In this document: piece by piece, positions 1-9,022 of the stretch
Position numbering within the stretch: position 1 is the stretch's first letter
Layout: each line of letters opens with the position of its first letter
NCBI RefSeq assembly: GCF_033963835.1
Contig: NZ_JAXBME010000001.1
Coordinates: 62,001 to 126,000 of the forward strand
Length of the DNA: 64,000 nucleotides
Direction of reading: 5' to 3'
DNA from: Cytobacillus sp. IB215665
GTDB taxonomy: Bacteria > Bacillota > Bacilli > Bacillales > SM2101
The notes under the pieces: model-generated
What the model was told of the DNA's origin: nothing
Seen by the model: the letters and a program-made list of their open reading frames with translations, nothing else
Database searches by the model: none
Translations under genes and position numbers: made by a program

Positions 1-354
1 GTATGCAATAACTGTAACATCATCGTCTTTAGCCGCCTCAACTGCAGATCCTGCAGCTGCCCCATCGTGTGGAGCGATAATTAAGACATCGATTCCTTTG
101 TTAAGTAATGTTTCAACATTTTCTTTTTCCTTAGCTGACGATCCTTGGCTAAATAAAATTTCTGTTGAATAGTCTGAATCTGCTAATGCATCTTTAAACC
201 TTTGCTCATCTTGTACCCATCTAGGTTCATCTTTCGTAGGTAAAACAATACCGATACTTACATCGTTACCACTTCCTGTAGTAGCACTACCACAGCCTAC
301 AGCTACTAGTGCAAGCATCATGACAACGATGGCCGCTATAATTCTCTTTTTCAT
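1..354 (-). CDS. Sugar ABC transporter substrate-binding lipoprotein (ChvE-like), N-terminal part
   Basis: This is the N-terminal 118 residues of a periplasmic-binding-protein-like lipoprotein; the gene runs off the left edge. The start MKKRIIAAIVVMMLALVAVG is a signal peptide ending in a lipobox (VAVGC). The mature part begins with the sugar-binder fold (VSIGIVLPTKDEPRWVQDE, then GIDVLIIAPHDG). It resembles the multiple-sugar/xylose binders that work with GguA/GguB-type ABC transporters. The start is ATG at 354, preceded by AAAGGGGA. A consensus cre site lies 66 bp upstream, so CcpA repression is likely. It follows the XylF-like gene and its terminator, so it is probably a separate transcription unit whose transporter genes lie outside the window. 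Confidence 0.85.
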   Translation of the reverse strand, partial: MKKRIIAAIVVMMLALVAVGCGSATTGSGNDVSIGIVLPTKDEPRWVQDEQRFKDALADSDYSTEILFSQGSSAKEKENVETLLNKGIDVLIIAPHDGAAAGSAVEAAKDDDVTVIAY

Positions 355-419
355 CAAAAATCCCCTTTCGAATTAAAGTTGTGTCTTAATAACTCCAATA
401 TAGCAGTCAGGCATTATGA

Positions 420-433
420 TGAAAACGCTTTCT
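420..433 (-). promoter_or_regulatory. cre site (CcpA binding)
   Basis: The sequence TGAAAACGCTTTCT matches the Bacillus cre consensus TGWAARCGYTWNCW at all 14 positions. It lies 66 bp upstream of the start of the ChvE-like lipoprotein gene, where CcpA would block transcription when glucose is present. CcpA control is inferred from the match and position. Confidence 0.75.
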
Positions 434-524
434 ATTAGCACAATTTTAATATTATCTGTATTTTTTTAATATTAGTTTAGTAAGTTGCTAGCTTACTTAT
501 AAAAATTCGTATCTACTGGAGTGT

Positions 525-553
525 TAAAAACCGCCAGGATGCATCCTGGCGGT
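525..553 (-). terminator. Rho-independent terminator of the XylF-like gene
   Basis: A perfect 24-bp palindrome (arms ACCGCCAGGATG / CATCCTGGCGGT) is followed on the minus strand by TTTTT. It sits just after the stop codon at 576 and separates the XylF-like gene from the ChvE-like gene. Confidence 0.85.
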
Positions 554-575
554 CTGTGAATAATAAATTCTTTTG

Positions 576-1658
576 TTATCTGTCGTATACCTCTTCAATA
601 GAATGAAAGTCGTCAGCGATAATTGTTTCATCGATATTATGCTTATTTACTGCAATTGGTGAAAGGAGAACAGAAGGCACCTCGAATTTCCCATTATTAA
701 TGGTAGTCTGAACATCAACAACTTGACCTTCTGCTAGCTTAACAGCAAGCTCAGCCGCTTGTTTTGTTAAATCAATAATTGGCTTATAAACAGTCATTGT
801 TTGTGTTCCATCAACGATTCGTTGAACAGCAGCAAGCTCGGCATCTTGACCAGAAACTGGAATTTCACCTACAAGCCCTTGTTCAGCGAGTGCTTGAATG
901 ACAGCTCCAGCGGTTGCATCATTAGCAGCAATGACAGCATCAATCTGATTATTATTCGCTATTAAAGCTGCTTTCATATTTTCATAAGCATTTTCAGGTA
1001 ACCAATCTTTTGTCCACTGGTCATATACAATCGTAATATCTCCTCTGTCAATGAATGGCTTGAGGACGTTAAATGCACCTTTTCTAAATAAATGGGCGTT
1101 ATTATCTGTTTCTGCTCCGCCGATATATACATAATTTCCTTTTGGAACCAATGATGTAATTGCTTTCGCTTGAAGCTCACCTACTTGTTCATTGTCATAT
1201 GATACGTATAAATCAAGCTTAGCGTTTTTCACTAGTCGATCATAGGAAAGCACCTTAATACCAGCTAAATGGGCCTTTTCAACGATCATTGCTGTTGATT
1301 CTGCGTTGTGCGGAACAACGACGAGTATGTCGATGCCTAGACTAATTAGTTTTTCTGCTTGTGAGATTTGTAAAGCATCGTCACCATTTGAAGCAAAGAT
1401 TTCTACTTCTGCGCCAAGTGCCTCTACTGCTTCTTTGAAGCGATCTCTATCCCTTAACCAACGCTCCTCTAATAATGTATCCATAGAAAAGCCAATTTTA
1501 AGCTTTTTTTCTTCGTCTGCAGAATCAAATGTCGTTTGTTCTTGTTCTAGCAGAGTTGAATTTGTGGTCGAATCTCTTTCATCTACGCATGCTGTAGTCA
1601 GTGCAAGCATAGCAAAAAAGAACAATAGTAGACTTCCTTGACAAAATAACCGTTTCAT
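576..1658 (-). CDS. xylF: XylF-like D-xylose-binding lipoprotein
   Basis: This 360-residue protein is a periplasmic-binding-protein-like sugar binder. A signal peptide with lipobox (ALTTAC, Cys about residue 24) anchors it to the outer membrane face. The mature part tracks E. coli XylF closely: IGFSMDTLLEERW near the start, YDNEQVGELQAKA, NAHLFRKGAFNVLKP, IDAVIAANDATAGAVIQAL and GTQTMTVYKP near the end. No ATPase or permease gene is adjacent. It lies 139 bp downstream of the YesN-type regulator in the same direction, so it is the likely first target of that three-component system. It could deliver xylose to a transporter elsewhere or act as a signal-input binder. Confidence 0.88.
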   Translation of the reverse strand: MKRLFCQGSLLLFFFAMLALTTACVDERDSTTNSTLLEQEQTTFDSADEEKKLKIGFSMDTLLEERWLRDRDRFKEAVEALGAEVEIFASNGDDALQISQAEKLISLGIDILVVVPHNAESTAMIVEKAHLAGIKVLSYDRLVKNAKLDLYVSYDNEQVGELQAKAITSLVPKGNYVYIGGAETDNNAHLFRKGAFNVLKPFIDRGDITIVYDQWTKDWLPENAYENMKAALIANNNQIDAVIAANDATAGAVIQALAEQGLVGEIPVSGQDAELAAVQRIVDGTQTMTVYKPIIDLTKQAAELAVKLAEGQVVDVQTTINNGKFEVPSVLLSPIAVNKHNIDETIIADDFHSIEEVYDR

Positions 1659-1797
1659 AGGAATAGTTCGCTCCTTTTCTACTGAAAGGAAAACTTTTAT
1701 TAACAGTTTTAGCTCCCAGCGATACAGGTGGATTTGTCAATCAGATGGAGCATACCTCCACCGATAACGAAAATGTTGAAGTTTTTTAACGACTTGG

Positions 1798-3339
1798 TTA
1801 TTCCTTCATTCCGATAAGTGATTTACGATATTCGGTCGGTGAAGCGCCACACAGCTTTTTAAACACTTTACTGAAATAGTTTGGGTCGTGATAACCGACT
1901 TCGAATGTAATCTCTTTTAAGCTTTTGTCAGGATTCATCATCAGCTTCTTCGCCTTTTCGATGCGACATTCTGTTAGGAAGCTGATGTAGTTCACCCCAA
2001 GCTGTTCTTTAAACATTTTACTAATATAAATAGGGCTTAGCCCAACTTTGTGTGCGATTTTATCTAACGAAATTTCTTTATGGGAATGTTCAATAATGTA
2101 CTGCTTAATTTGTTGAATCGTGTCATCTTCTAATTGACTACAATAATCTACGTAGGACTGCCACATATAATCAAGTAAATAACTTGTCTCAGCTTGAAGC
2201 TGTCGAAAATCATGTATTTGTGTCGAGAACAAAGGGGTATATGGCTCAACTCCCAATTCAGTTAACACGCGAGATGCAATCCAAAGCAACTCTAGTACAC
2301 GTTGCTGTGATTGCATTACGTTTGTTTTTTCACTCTCATAGCGGTGGATTAAATTTATCACATATGAAGAGAATTCCTCCCATTTCCCATTTCGAACTTG
2401 ATCAAATAGCTTCTTTTCCAGTTGTTTTAAATTTTGATCGTCTGAGTTCACATCATGTGATGGTAAATCGGCATAAAAACGGAATCTTACATGAGGCTTA
2501 GCCTCTTTAGTTGCTATAAGTGACTCCTGATAAGAATGGCGTATTTTGTCTAAAGAATGACATACATTTCCTATACCGATAAACCAACTACTGTTATTAG
2601 TAGATTTCGGAATAGATAGAATGGATTGAGCAAGAGAAACTGCTTGTAAACGAAATGATTTCTCTTGTTGTCTGAACACGATAATTGGCAATTGGCGACC
2701 ATATAAGGCTCCAACCCAACCTCGTTCTGTCTTTCTTACCTTCTCTTTTATAGCCGAATAGAAACGTTCTGCTCCTTTTGGAAGCAGGACGCTCATTACA
2801 AATTTTTCGTTTGACATTTGAATGTCTAATAGCTGAATTAACTCGTCTAAATGTATGTCATGCATATGATCGAAGAGCAACTGTGTCACTACATCGGTTT
2901 CAACGATGGGTAATGTTTTTTGAAGAGCATGTTGTTGAAACGTACTTATTGCCATGGATTGTCTTTCTTGTTCGAGTAGGCTCAGTACTTTTCCGACCGT
3001 GTCTATAATTTCACTCGTCTTGCTTGGTTTCAGTAAATAGTCCTTCACTCCGAGCTTCATTGCTGTATGGGCATAATCAAACTTGGCGAAAGCAGTGATC
3101 ATAATAAATTTAATATGTGGGTGATCTTTATTAATTCGCTCAATCGCTTCAAGTCCATTTATTCCTGGCATCTGAATATCCATTAAGACTAAATCTGGTG
3201 AAAATTCTTCTACCATCTCGATAGCCGCTTGTCCATTTTTTGCTTGCTCAATAACAAGACCTGAGAAGTTTTTTTCTAAAATGTATTTTAGACCTTCTCG
3301 TTCGACTTGTTCATCATCAACGATTAGGAGTTTCATCAT
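1798..3339 (-). CDS. AraC-type response regulator (YesN-like)
   Basis: This 513-residue response regulator has a receiver domain at residues 1-120 (acidic DDE near the N-terminus, phospho-acceptor Asp in LVLMDIQMPG about residue 55, conserved Lys in DYLLKPSK). A poorly conserved middle region follows. The C-terminus carries an AraC double helix-turn-helix from about residue 410 (ISLDKIAHKVGLSPIYISKMFKEQ and the signature VGYHDPNYFSKVFKK). Its start lies inside the kinase gene (23-bp overlap), so the two are translationally coupled. By analogy with YesMN and clostridial LytS/YesN pairs it should activate sugar-uptake genes, here probably the XylF-like gene. Confidence 0.9.
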   Translation of the reverse strand: MMKLLIVDDEQVEREGLKYILEKNFSGLVIEQAKNGQAAIEMVEEFSPDLVLMDIQMPGINGLEAIERINKDHPHIKFIMITAFAKFDYAHTAMKLGVKDYLLKPSKTSEIIDTVGKVLSLLEQERQSMAISTFQQHALQKTLPIVETDVVTQLLFDHMHDIHLDELIQLLDIQMSNEKFVMSVLLPKGAERFYSAIKEKVRKTERGWVGALYGRQLPIIVFRQQEKSFRLQAVSLAQSILSIPKSTNNSSWFIGIGNVCHSLDKIRHSYQESLIATKEAKPHVRFRFYADLPSHDVNSDDQNLKQLEKKLFDQVRNGKWEEFSSYVINLIHRYESEKTNVMQSQQRVLELLWIASRVLTELGVEPYTPLFSTQIHDFRQLQAETSYLLDYMWQSYVDYCSQLEDDTIQQIKQYIIEHSHKEISLDKIAHKVGLSPIYISKMFKEQLGVNYISFLTECRIEKAKKLMMNPDKSLKEITFEVGYHDPNYFSKVFKKLCGASPTEYRKSLIGMKE

Positions 3340-4780
3340 GTTTTTCGATTCTCCTTTTCTTCGGAATTTTCAACACAACCTTTGTACCTATTCCAAGCGT
3401 ACTTTCAATATCCATGATATTTTCATAGCCATAGAAAAGTCGTAACCGTTTACCAACATTACTCATGCCAATCCCAGTTGAGTGTCCTTCGGTATCGATA
3501 CTGTTTCCCTCTAATATTTGCTTCCTTTTATGTTCGTTCATCCCAGGGCCATCGTCCTCAATTTCAATTGTCACTTCGTCAATGCTGTTGATTGCACGGA
3601 ACCAGATGATGCCACCTTCTTCTTTTGGCTCAATAGCATGTATTACCGCATTTTCAATGATTGGCTGTAACGTTAGCCTTGGAATTTGTAAATCTAGACA
3701 TTTTTCGTCTATATTTATATGAAATTGTAAGCGATCAGTAAATCTTGCTTTTTGTATATCAATATATTGCTGAAGAATGTTAACCTCTTCAGCAAGAGTA
3801 GTAGATTTGTCTAAGCTTTTTAAATTATAGCGCAACAAGCTGGCAACGCTTACTATAAGGTCACTAGTCTCTTCAGAGCCTTCCATATATGCCTTTTTGG
3901 AAAGCGTATTAAGGGTGTTATACAAGAAATGAGGGTTCATTTGGCTCTGTAAACTATGGAGCTGGCTTTCTTGTAGTAAGAGCTTGTTCTCCTTCAGTTC
4001 ATTTTCGAGCTGTGCATTTTGTTGTACTTCCAGTAGAAAGTTATTAATATTAATTCGCATACGGTCAAACATCTTAGCAAGAAACGAAATTTCATCATTG
4101 GAATCAACTTCAATTTTAGAATTGAATCGTCCTTTTGATAATTCAATAGCGGCTTGGGTCAACTTCTTTACTGGTCTAGTAATTCTCAAGGAGAACCAGT
4201 AAGTAAATTGCACGAGCAACAAGGTAATTAACAATAACAGCCAAATTCCAAGCTTTTTCAGTTCTTCTGATTGTTCAATAATTCCACGATAGAAACGATC
4301 GTACGTGTTTAGCTCTTTGTCAATTAATGTGAGTGTCATCTCAGATATATATTTAGATATGTGCGTAGCCTCTGTTAATACTTCTAAGTAATCTTCTGTT
4401 TCTTTTTCTGTACGGAACAGAAGTGAGCGTTCCGTTGCTTCAACGAGACTATCTATTAAATTTTCATAATTGGTTAAGGCAAAATCATTTTGGTTATTTC
4501 TAAATTTAGACACTTCATTCTTTTTATTTTGAAGTTTATTTATGTTTAGTTGAAGCGCTTCCAAATTTGCTAATGAAGGATTGAGTAAATAGTTGTTCAA
4601 ATCTGTGACCATTTGCTGACTGACACTTGACACCTCATTCATACTTAAATAGCGTTCAAGAATATCATTATATTGATTTTGCGTTTTTTGATTATAATAG
4701 GTGAGTGAAATCCAAATTGCAACCATGATGAATAGAATGACTGTGGCTAGTGCCCATATTTTCTTTTGTAGACTGTTCAT
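3317..4780 (-). CDS. Sensor histidine kinase, LytS/YesM family
   Basis: This 487-residue kinase has a membrane segment at residues 10-30, an extracytoplasmic helical region, a second membrane segment at about 175-200, a HAMP linker (TRPVKKLTQAAIELSKGRF), the His_kinase motif QMNPHFLYNTLNTL with the phospho-accepting His, and a C-terminal HATPase (PIIENAVIHAIEP for the N box, DDGPGM and GIGMSNVGKRL for the G boxes). It overlaps the upstream sugar-binding gene by 4 bp (ATGA) and the downstream regulator by 23 bp. That argues for one tightly coupled operon in which the binding protein feeds this kinase. Confidence 0.92.
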   Translation of the reverse strand: MNSLQKKIWALATVILFIMVAIWISLTYYNQKTQNQYNDILERYLSMNEVSSVSQQMVTDLNNYLLNPSLANLEALQLNINKLQNKKNEVSKFRNNQNDFALTNYENLIDSLVEATERSLLFRTEKETEDYLEVLTEATHISKYISEMTLTLIDKELNTYDRFYRGIIEQSEELKKLGIWLLLLITLLLVQFTYWFSLRITRPVKKLTQAAIELSKGRFNSKIEVDSNDEISFLAKMFDRMRININNFLLEVQQNAQLENELKENKLLLQESQLHSLQSQMNPHFLYNTLNTLSKKAYMEGSEETSDLIVSVASLLRYNLKSLDKSTTLAEEVNILQQYIDIQKARFTDRLQFHINIDEKCLDLQIPRLTLQPIIENAVIHAIEPKEEGGIIWFRAINSIDEVTIEIEDDGPGMNEHKRKQILEGNSIDTEGHSTGIGMSNVGKRLRLFYGYENIMDIESTLGIGTKVVLKIPKKRRIEKHDETPNR

Positions 4781-5754
4781 CGCACATCCATTGCCTTTAC
4801 AACTTTTATATCTGTGAAATAGCCACCTAAATTAAGTTGCTCTTTCTCATCCTTCAGCCATTGCGTAATAAGGCTTACACTCAGTTTTCCCATCTCGTGA
4901 GGTGATTGTTCTATTATTCCATCGAGCTTTCCTTCTTTAAGAAGTGATAACGACTCTCGGTCGTCATCAAAAGAATAGATATAGTAAGGTTCGACTTGAG
5001 ATCTGCTCTCAATCTCAAGAACCATTGTTTCAGAAATATTGGCATTCACAGCGATAAAAGCATCGACATGAGGGAACTTATTCAACATATCTTTTGTTGT
5101 CGCATTAACGCTCTCCCTAGTTAGAGAGGTTTCTGCTTCGATAGCCTCTATGTGTGGAAACGAGCTTAAAATGTCTTTAATACCTTCTAATCGTTGTTCC
5201 TGATAATACTGATGCTGACGGTCAAACATGAGAATCACTTCCCCTTTATCTCCCATGTCTGATATTAACTGCTTAGCTATTAGCTGCCCTGCCAAGTATT
5301 GGTCAGAGCCGACATATGTCCGTCTTAGGCTTTCATTCATCGGAACGTCATTGGCAACTGTAATAACTGGAATGCCATACGATGCAGCTTTGATCTTCGT
5401 TAAATTCTTAAAATCATCTGTATCAAAGCCTTGAACAATGATGCCATCAACTTGTGAATAGATAGCAAGTTCAATTTGCTTCAAGAAATCCTCATTGTTA
5501 TTACCATAACTGCCCCAAATCTCAAGACTTGCCTCTTCATTTTGTGCTTGTTCAAGCGCACCTTCTCCAACCTTAACCCAAAAAGGAGTATCTAGATCTT
5601 GGGTAATTAGAACTAGTCTATAGTCTGACTCTGCCTTAGCTAATGTCTCTGGTAATTGCCAATCAGTTCGAAACACTTTACTTGCCGAAAGAAATGTGAA
5701 ATAGAATAGGACGACAGAAACAAAACTAAGTATGAAAACAACGATTTTCTGCAA
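4777..5754 (-). CDS. Sensor-type sugar-binding protein of a three-component system
   Basis: This 325-residue periplasmic-binding-protein-like protein (RbsB/XylFII type) has an N-terminal hydrophobic segment (VVFILSFVSVVLFYFTFLSA) but no lipobox Cys. It is therefore probably held in the membrane by an uncleaved anchor. The fold is visible in LVLITQDLDTPFWVKVGEGA, VDGIIVQGFDT, PVITVANDVPM, VDAFIAVNAN and LDGIIEQSPHEMG. The start is TTG at 5754, set by AAAGGAG ten bases upstream. The gene overlaps the kinase start by 4 bp. Clostridial XylFII-LytS-YesN systems have the same order, with the binder modulating the kinase. The sugar sensed here is inferred from the XylF-like gene downstream. Confidence 0.85.
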   Translation of the reverse strand: MQKIVVFILSFVSVVLFYFTFLSASKVFRTDWQLPETLAKAESDYRLVLITQDLDTPFWVKVGEGALEQAQNEEASLEIWGSYGNNNEDFLKQIELAIYSQVDGIIVQGFDTDDFKNLTKIKAASYGIPVITVANDVPMNESLRRTYVGSDQYLAGQLIAKQLISDMGDKGEVILMFDRQHQYYQEQRLEGIKDILSSFPHIEAIEAETSLTRESVNATTKDMLNKFPHVDAFIAVNANISETMVLEIESRSQVEPYYIYSFDDDRESLSLLKEGKLDGIIEQSPHEMGKLSVSLITQWLKDEKEQLNLGGYFTDIKVVKAMDVR

Positions 5755-5784
5755 GAGAATAATCTCCTTTGTTTCTTATTCTTT

Positions 5785-5909
5785 GGCTATTTTCGTAATA
5801 ATTGTTGAGTTCATGGCACATTTTTTCTGTAACTTGAGGACTAACATAACAAAGCCACTTCTTATGGAACAAATTTGTTGGTAAAAGAAACAAAGTACGA
5901 AAAGAGCCT
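5785..5909 (-). repeat. MITE-like element, copy 1
   Basis: A 125-bp copy runs from GGCTATTTTCGTAATAATTGTTG to AACAAAGTACGAAAAGAGCC. The two ends form the imperfect terminal inverted repeat of the family. It lies only 30 bp upstream of the sensor binding-protein start, inside the probable leader of that operon. Confidence 0.7.
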
Positions 5910-6151
5910 ATTCTTTTAATCATCTTATCACAAGTAAGTAAAAATCTACTATGCTATTTTTCGTAATATTATTGGAGGAATATGGTGATAAGGGATTTTT
6001 CAGATGTAAAGATTTGTGTTATTGGGGTACATAAGTAAGTTATGCATGTAGATTACTTTTACTTGATTTTAAGTGAGAATCGTATGTTTAAAACAATCTA
6101 TATAGGAAACTAAGATAGAGAGGTAATGAGAATAAGATAATAAATGAATGT

Positions 6152-6182
6152 AAAAAAACAGGGGACCATTTTTCCCCCTGTT
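6152..6182 (-). terminator. Terminator of the polysaccharide deacetylase gene
   Basis: Read on the minus strand, AACAGGGG pairs with CCCCTGTT and is followed by TTTTTTT, about 55 bp after the stop codon. Confidence 0.85.
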
Positions 6183-6238
6183 GAGTCTTTCAATTAGTTG
6201 TGAGCACACTCTCCACATTATACAAGGTTTTATTTCGG

Positions 6239-7471
6239 TTATTTTAAGCTTACAACTTCTAATCCTTCATTGAGTAAATAACTGATTATACTTGGTAGTG
6301 CGTCTATGACTGCTTGAGATTCATGTAGAAGAATAATAGATCCAGAAGGGTTCGAGTTTTGAATATAACTGATAATATCATTTGGGTTTTGTACCTTCCA
6401 ATCCTTTGGATCCTTGTTCCAGAGCACCATTTTATTTTGATGTTTATTCATGAGCTCAATGGATGAATCATTTTTAGAACCGTAAGGAGGCCTAAATAGA
6501 GTTACGGGCTCATTTGTTATCTCTTCAATTAGTAGATTTGCCTGAATAATTTCATTTTCTTGATTGTGTAGAGAAAGATTTATAAGTTCTGTATGGTGCA
6601 TCGAATGACTACCGATTGAGTAACTGTTAGCTTGTACGTATTTTACATGTTCAGGATATTTCTTAACATTCACACCTGTGAAAAAGAACGTACCGCCAAC
6701 ATTATACTCCTTCAAAATGTCAATAATCTTAGTTGTATATGTCGAAGGACCGTCGTCAAACGTTAATGCAACTTTTCCATCCGGAATACTATAGGATATT
6801 TCTTCATTAAGCTGTACGAATGGAATTTCGGATAAATCAGTATGAGTTTCCTTAATATGTTCTGTTACAGGAGGTTCATGAATTATAGGAAGCGATTCAA
6901 TAGTTGTTTTGTCAACATTTTCTGCTAAAACAGGTGTTTTTTTAGATAATAGATTAATATTAAAATATGATTTCTCGGAAAAACCTAGCAATAGCGTCGA
7001 AATGAAAATAAATGCCACTGCAGTTATCCAGGTAACCTTATGTAGTTTTTTACTAAGATTTACTCCTTTTGGTTGTTGTGTGTTTTCTAGTAATTCTTCG
7101 TCAATGGCTGTAGGTAACAGTTTATCGTTAAAAACTTGCTTGATTTGTTTGGATTGTTTAATAGCTTTTAGCCCTTGTACATATTCATTAGAGCAGGAAA
7201 AATAGACTTTATCACTATGATTTCTATACGTTCGTGTGATGTAGCTTATATGTTGCTGAATATTTGAATTCCAAGAGTTTTGAAAGGATAATCTATATTT
7301 GCAATTACCAGAAAAATCAGTTGATGATTTTAAGCTCATAGCTGTTTCATTATCAACTTCCCAAAGGAGTTCAATATCTTGTTCAAAGGAATATTTAACT
7401 CGTAAAAAAGATTTGTTCAGCTTGCTTTCTATTGATAATAACTCTAATAATTTACCGTGATAGACTGACAT
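6239..7471 (-). CDS. Membrane-anchored polysaccharide deacetylase (NodB domain)
   Basis: This 410-residue protein has three parts. Residues 1-145 form a soluble domain I do not recognise. A single membrane segment follows at about 147-167 (VTWITAVAFIFISTLLLGF). The C-terminal half is a carbohydrate esterase 4 domain with its motifs intact: TFDDGPS (catalytic Asp and metal Asp), GSHSMHHTEL (metal His), RPPYGSKN and the late LHES. The enzyme should remove acetyl groups from peptidoglycan or another cell-surface glycan outside the membrane. The N-terminal domain precedes the membrane segment, so it is probably cytoplasmic. The gene lies 51 bp after a coiled-coil protein gene, and a good terminator ends the unit. 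Confidence 0.85.
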   Translation of the reverse strand: MSVYHGKLLELLSIESKLNKSFLRVKYSFEQDIELLWEVDNETAMSLKSSTDFSGNCKYRLSFQNSWNSNIQQHISYITRTYRNHSDKVYFSCSNEYVQGLKAIKQSKQIKQVFNDKLLPTAIDEELLENTQQPKGVNLSKKLHKVTWITAVAFIFISTLLLGFSEKSYFNINLLSKKTPVLAENVDKTTIESLPIIHEPPVTEHIKETHTDLSEIPFVQLNEEISYSIPDGKVALTFDDGPSTYTTKIIDILKEYNVGGTFFFTGVNVKKYPEHVKYVQANSYSIGSHSMHHTELINLSLHNQENEIIQANLLIEEITNEPVTLFRPPYGSKNDSSIELMNKHQNKMVLWNKDPKDWKVQNPNDIISYIQNSNPSGSIILLHESQAVIDALPSIISYLLNEGLEVVSLK

Positions 7472-7522
7472 ATTGTCATATTGTCCCCTCTCTCCTAGCG
7501 ATAAAGAGCTACATGCTCGTGT

Positions 7523-8266
7523 TTACTCTGTTGTATTAGATGTAGTTGCTTTTGGAGAGAACGAAAAAGACAGACGATCTGTAAAATCACTAATCGTTTG
7601 CATTAACTCTGCTTTTTCATCTTGGCTTTTCTTGTATTGCTCAACATACTTGTGGTTCTCTACTTCTAAATCTCTAATTTTTTCCTCAAGCTCTTTGATT
7701 AGCATCATTTGTTCATACTGCTTGTTAGTCGCTTCCTCTTTGAGCTTGTTGTACTTATTCATTTCTTTTTCTAGTTGATTTGTTATGTTGTCAAATTCTA
7801 TTTTTGATGAATTTTGATAGTCTTTAAAATCTTCGAGGAGCTGATCATAACTCATTTGTTTATTCGTAAGGTTTGACTCTAACTCGCGAATTTCTTTATC
7901 TTTATCTAATAAAATTTGTTCCTTCTTTACTTGGCTATGTTTTAAACGACCTATCATTTCATTCGCTGAAAATAACTGGCTTTCAAGCCCTTTGTTTTTA
8001 TAGACAGTTAATTGTCTGTCATGTAGCATGTTTTCCAAAGAAACAATTAAATCTAAAGCTACTTTGTCTTGCTCATCCTTCAATAGTAAATTATTTTTCT
8101 TGTTTTTGTCGTATTGCTCCAATTTATCGTCATTAAGTGATTTTTCAACCATTTCCTCTGATACATTTTCTGCTTTATCTTTCTTATTTTGTTCAGGCTG
8201 GTTTTGATTAGATAGGACGCCTTTTAACCAACCTCTTGAATTGCTCTTTGTATCCTTGGCCATCAT
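7523..8266 (-). CDS. Coiled-coil protein of unknown function
   Basis: This 247-residue, highly charged protein is predicted almost entirely helical. Heptad-like stretches cover about residues 40-225 (for example QTIS preceded by EEKIRDLEVENHKYVEQYKK). There is no signal peptide or membrane segment. The start ATG at 8266 follows AGGAGAG. It lies 51 bp upstream of the deacetylase gene in the same direction, so the two are probably co-transcribed. The long coiled coil could be a cytoplasmic scaffold for the deacetylase's N-terminal domain; that is inference. I do not recognise the family. Confidence 0.75.
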   Translation of the reverse strand: MMAKDTKSNSRGWLKGVLSNQNQPEQNKKDKAENVSEEMVEKSLNDDKLEQYDKNKKNNLLLKDEQDKVALDLIVSLENMLHDRQLTVYKNKGLESQLFSANEMIGRLKHSQVKKEQILLDKDKEIRELESNLTNKQMSYDQLLEDFKDYQNSSKIEFDNITNQLEKEMNKYNKLKEEATNKQYEQMMLIKELEEKIRDLEVENHKYVEQYKKSQDEKAELMQTISDFTDRLSFSFSPKATTSNTTE

Positions 8267-8826
8267 TTTCTCTCCTATCTCAATATATAAATGATTAGAA
8301 TGGTATGAATACTGACTGGATTTGCATTTTATGATAATAATAACTAGAGTGGTAAATTCTAATCTTATTGTACGATTATGTAAAAGGATGTCAATGTATG
8401 GCGAAAAAATTTGACATTTGTAGAAGAAAAAGCTACTTAAGTTACGGGCTAAAAATACTATAGATAAAATAAAAATATGACTAATTAACTAATTTTATCG
8501 TGTTTAGTAACAAAATGAATCATGTTTTAATTGAAGGTTTTTTTTCATAAATTTGGTTACTAGTTAATAATATTTGAATAGGTAAAAAGGAGGTTATAGT
8601 ACTGTTTTTTTATTAGATTTTGGTCTTTGTAGTTACGGATGAGGGTGTAACGACAGTTAGAAGGATTTGTTACATTGATGGTTAATAGTAGGCAACGAGC
8701 AGGTGTGAAGCCATGTTTCTTTACAACAGTGTTAAGATGCTAATTACATAAATATATTTATAGTAGAAAGATCCTCTTTATGGTAGACTAGTACTACATA
8801 AATTTCTTCAGAATTTTTGAAAAATA
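8267..8826. other. AT-rich intergenic region without a recognised gene
   Basis: This 560-bp stretch has no convincing reading frame on either strand. A strong Shine-Dalgarno-like run (AAAAAGGAGG near 8585) is not followed by an open frame: a CTG codon downstream reaches a stop within five codons. The promoter of the coiled-coil/deacetylase unit should lie at its left end. Confidence 0.5.
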
Positions 8827-8982
8827 AGACTCTTTTTGTAAACTTTTTTGCTATAGTTCATAAACTAGAAATTAAGGATGTCGTTTTAATCAACATTCAT
8901 CGCTTTATGGAAGCAAAGGTGCCACGAAATCTAGTTTTATTCGTGTTTTTATTAGTACGAAAAACAACCAAAAGAAAACACC
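8827..8982 (+). repeat. MITE-like element, copy 2 (degenerate)
   Basis: The copy starts AGACTCTTTTTGTAAAC and ends AACAACCAAAAGAAAACACC, with an internal match to the copy at 57626 (AACTAGAA...GTTTTA.TCAACA.TCAT, then a conserved GTGCCACGAA block). A 60-codon open frame inside it is a by-product of the repeat, not a gene. Its right end forms part of a hairpin that may terminate the small peptide gene. Confidence 0.65.
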
Positions 8983-9006
8983 GCTTTCTGACTATTTAAC
9001 GGTGTT
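8977..9006 (-). terminator. Probable terminator of the small secreted peptide gene
   Basis: On the minus strand AACACCG pairs with CGGTGTT across a 16-nt loop and is followed by TTCTTTT. The stem is short, so this is a moderate call. It lies 17 bp after the peptide stop codon. Confidence 0.45.
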
Positions 9007-9022
9007 CAATTTCTTAACCTTA

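Noticed and set aside
5726-5923. 65-codon minus-strand frame
   Set aside because: It runs through a MITE and overlaps the start of the sensor gene, with no start signals.
8817-8999. 60-codon plus-strand open frame
   Set aside because: It lies within a MITE copy and has no ribosome site; other copies do not keep the frame.
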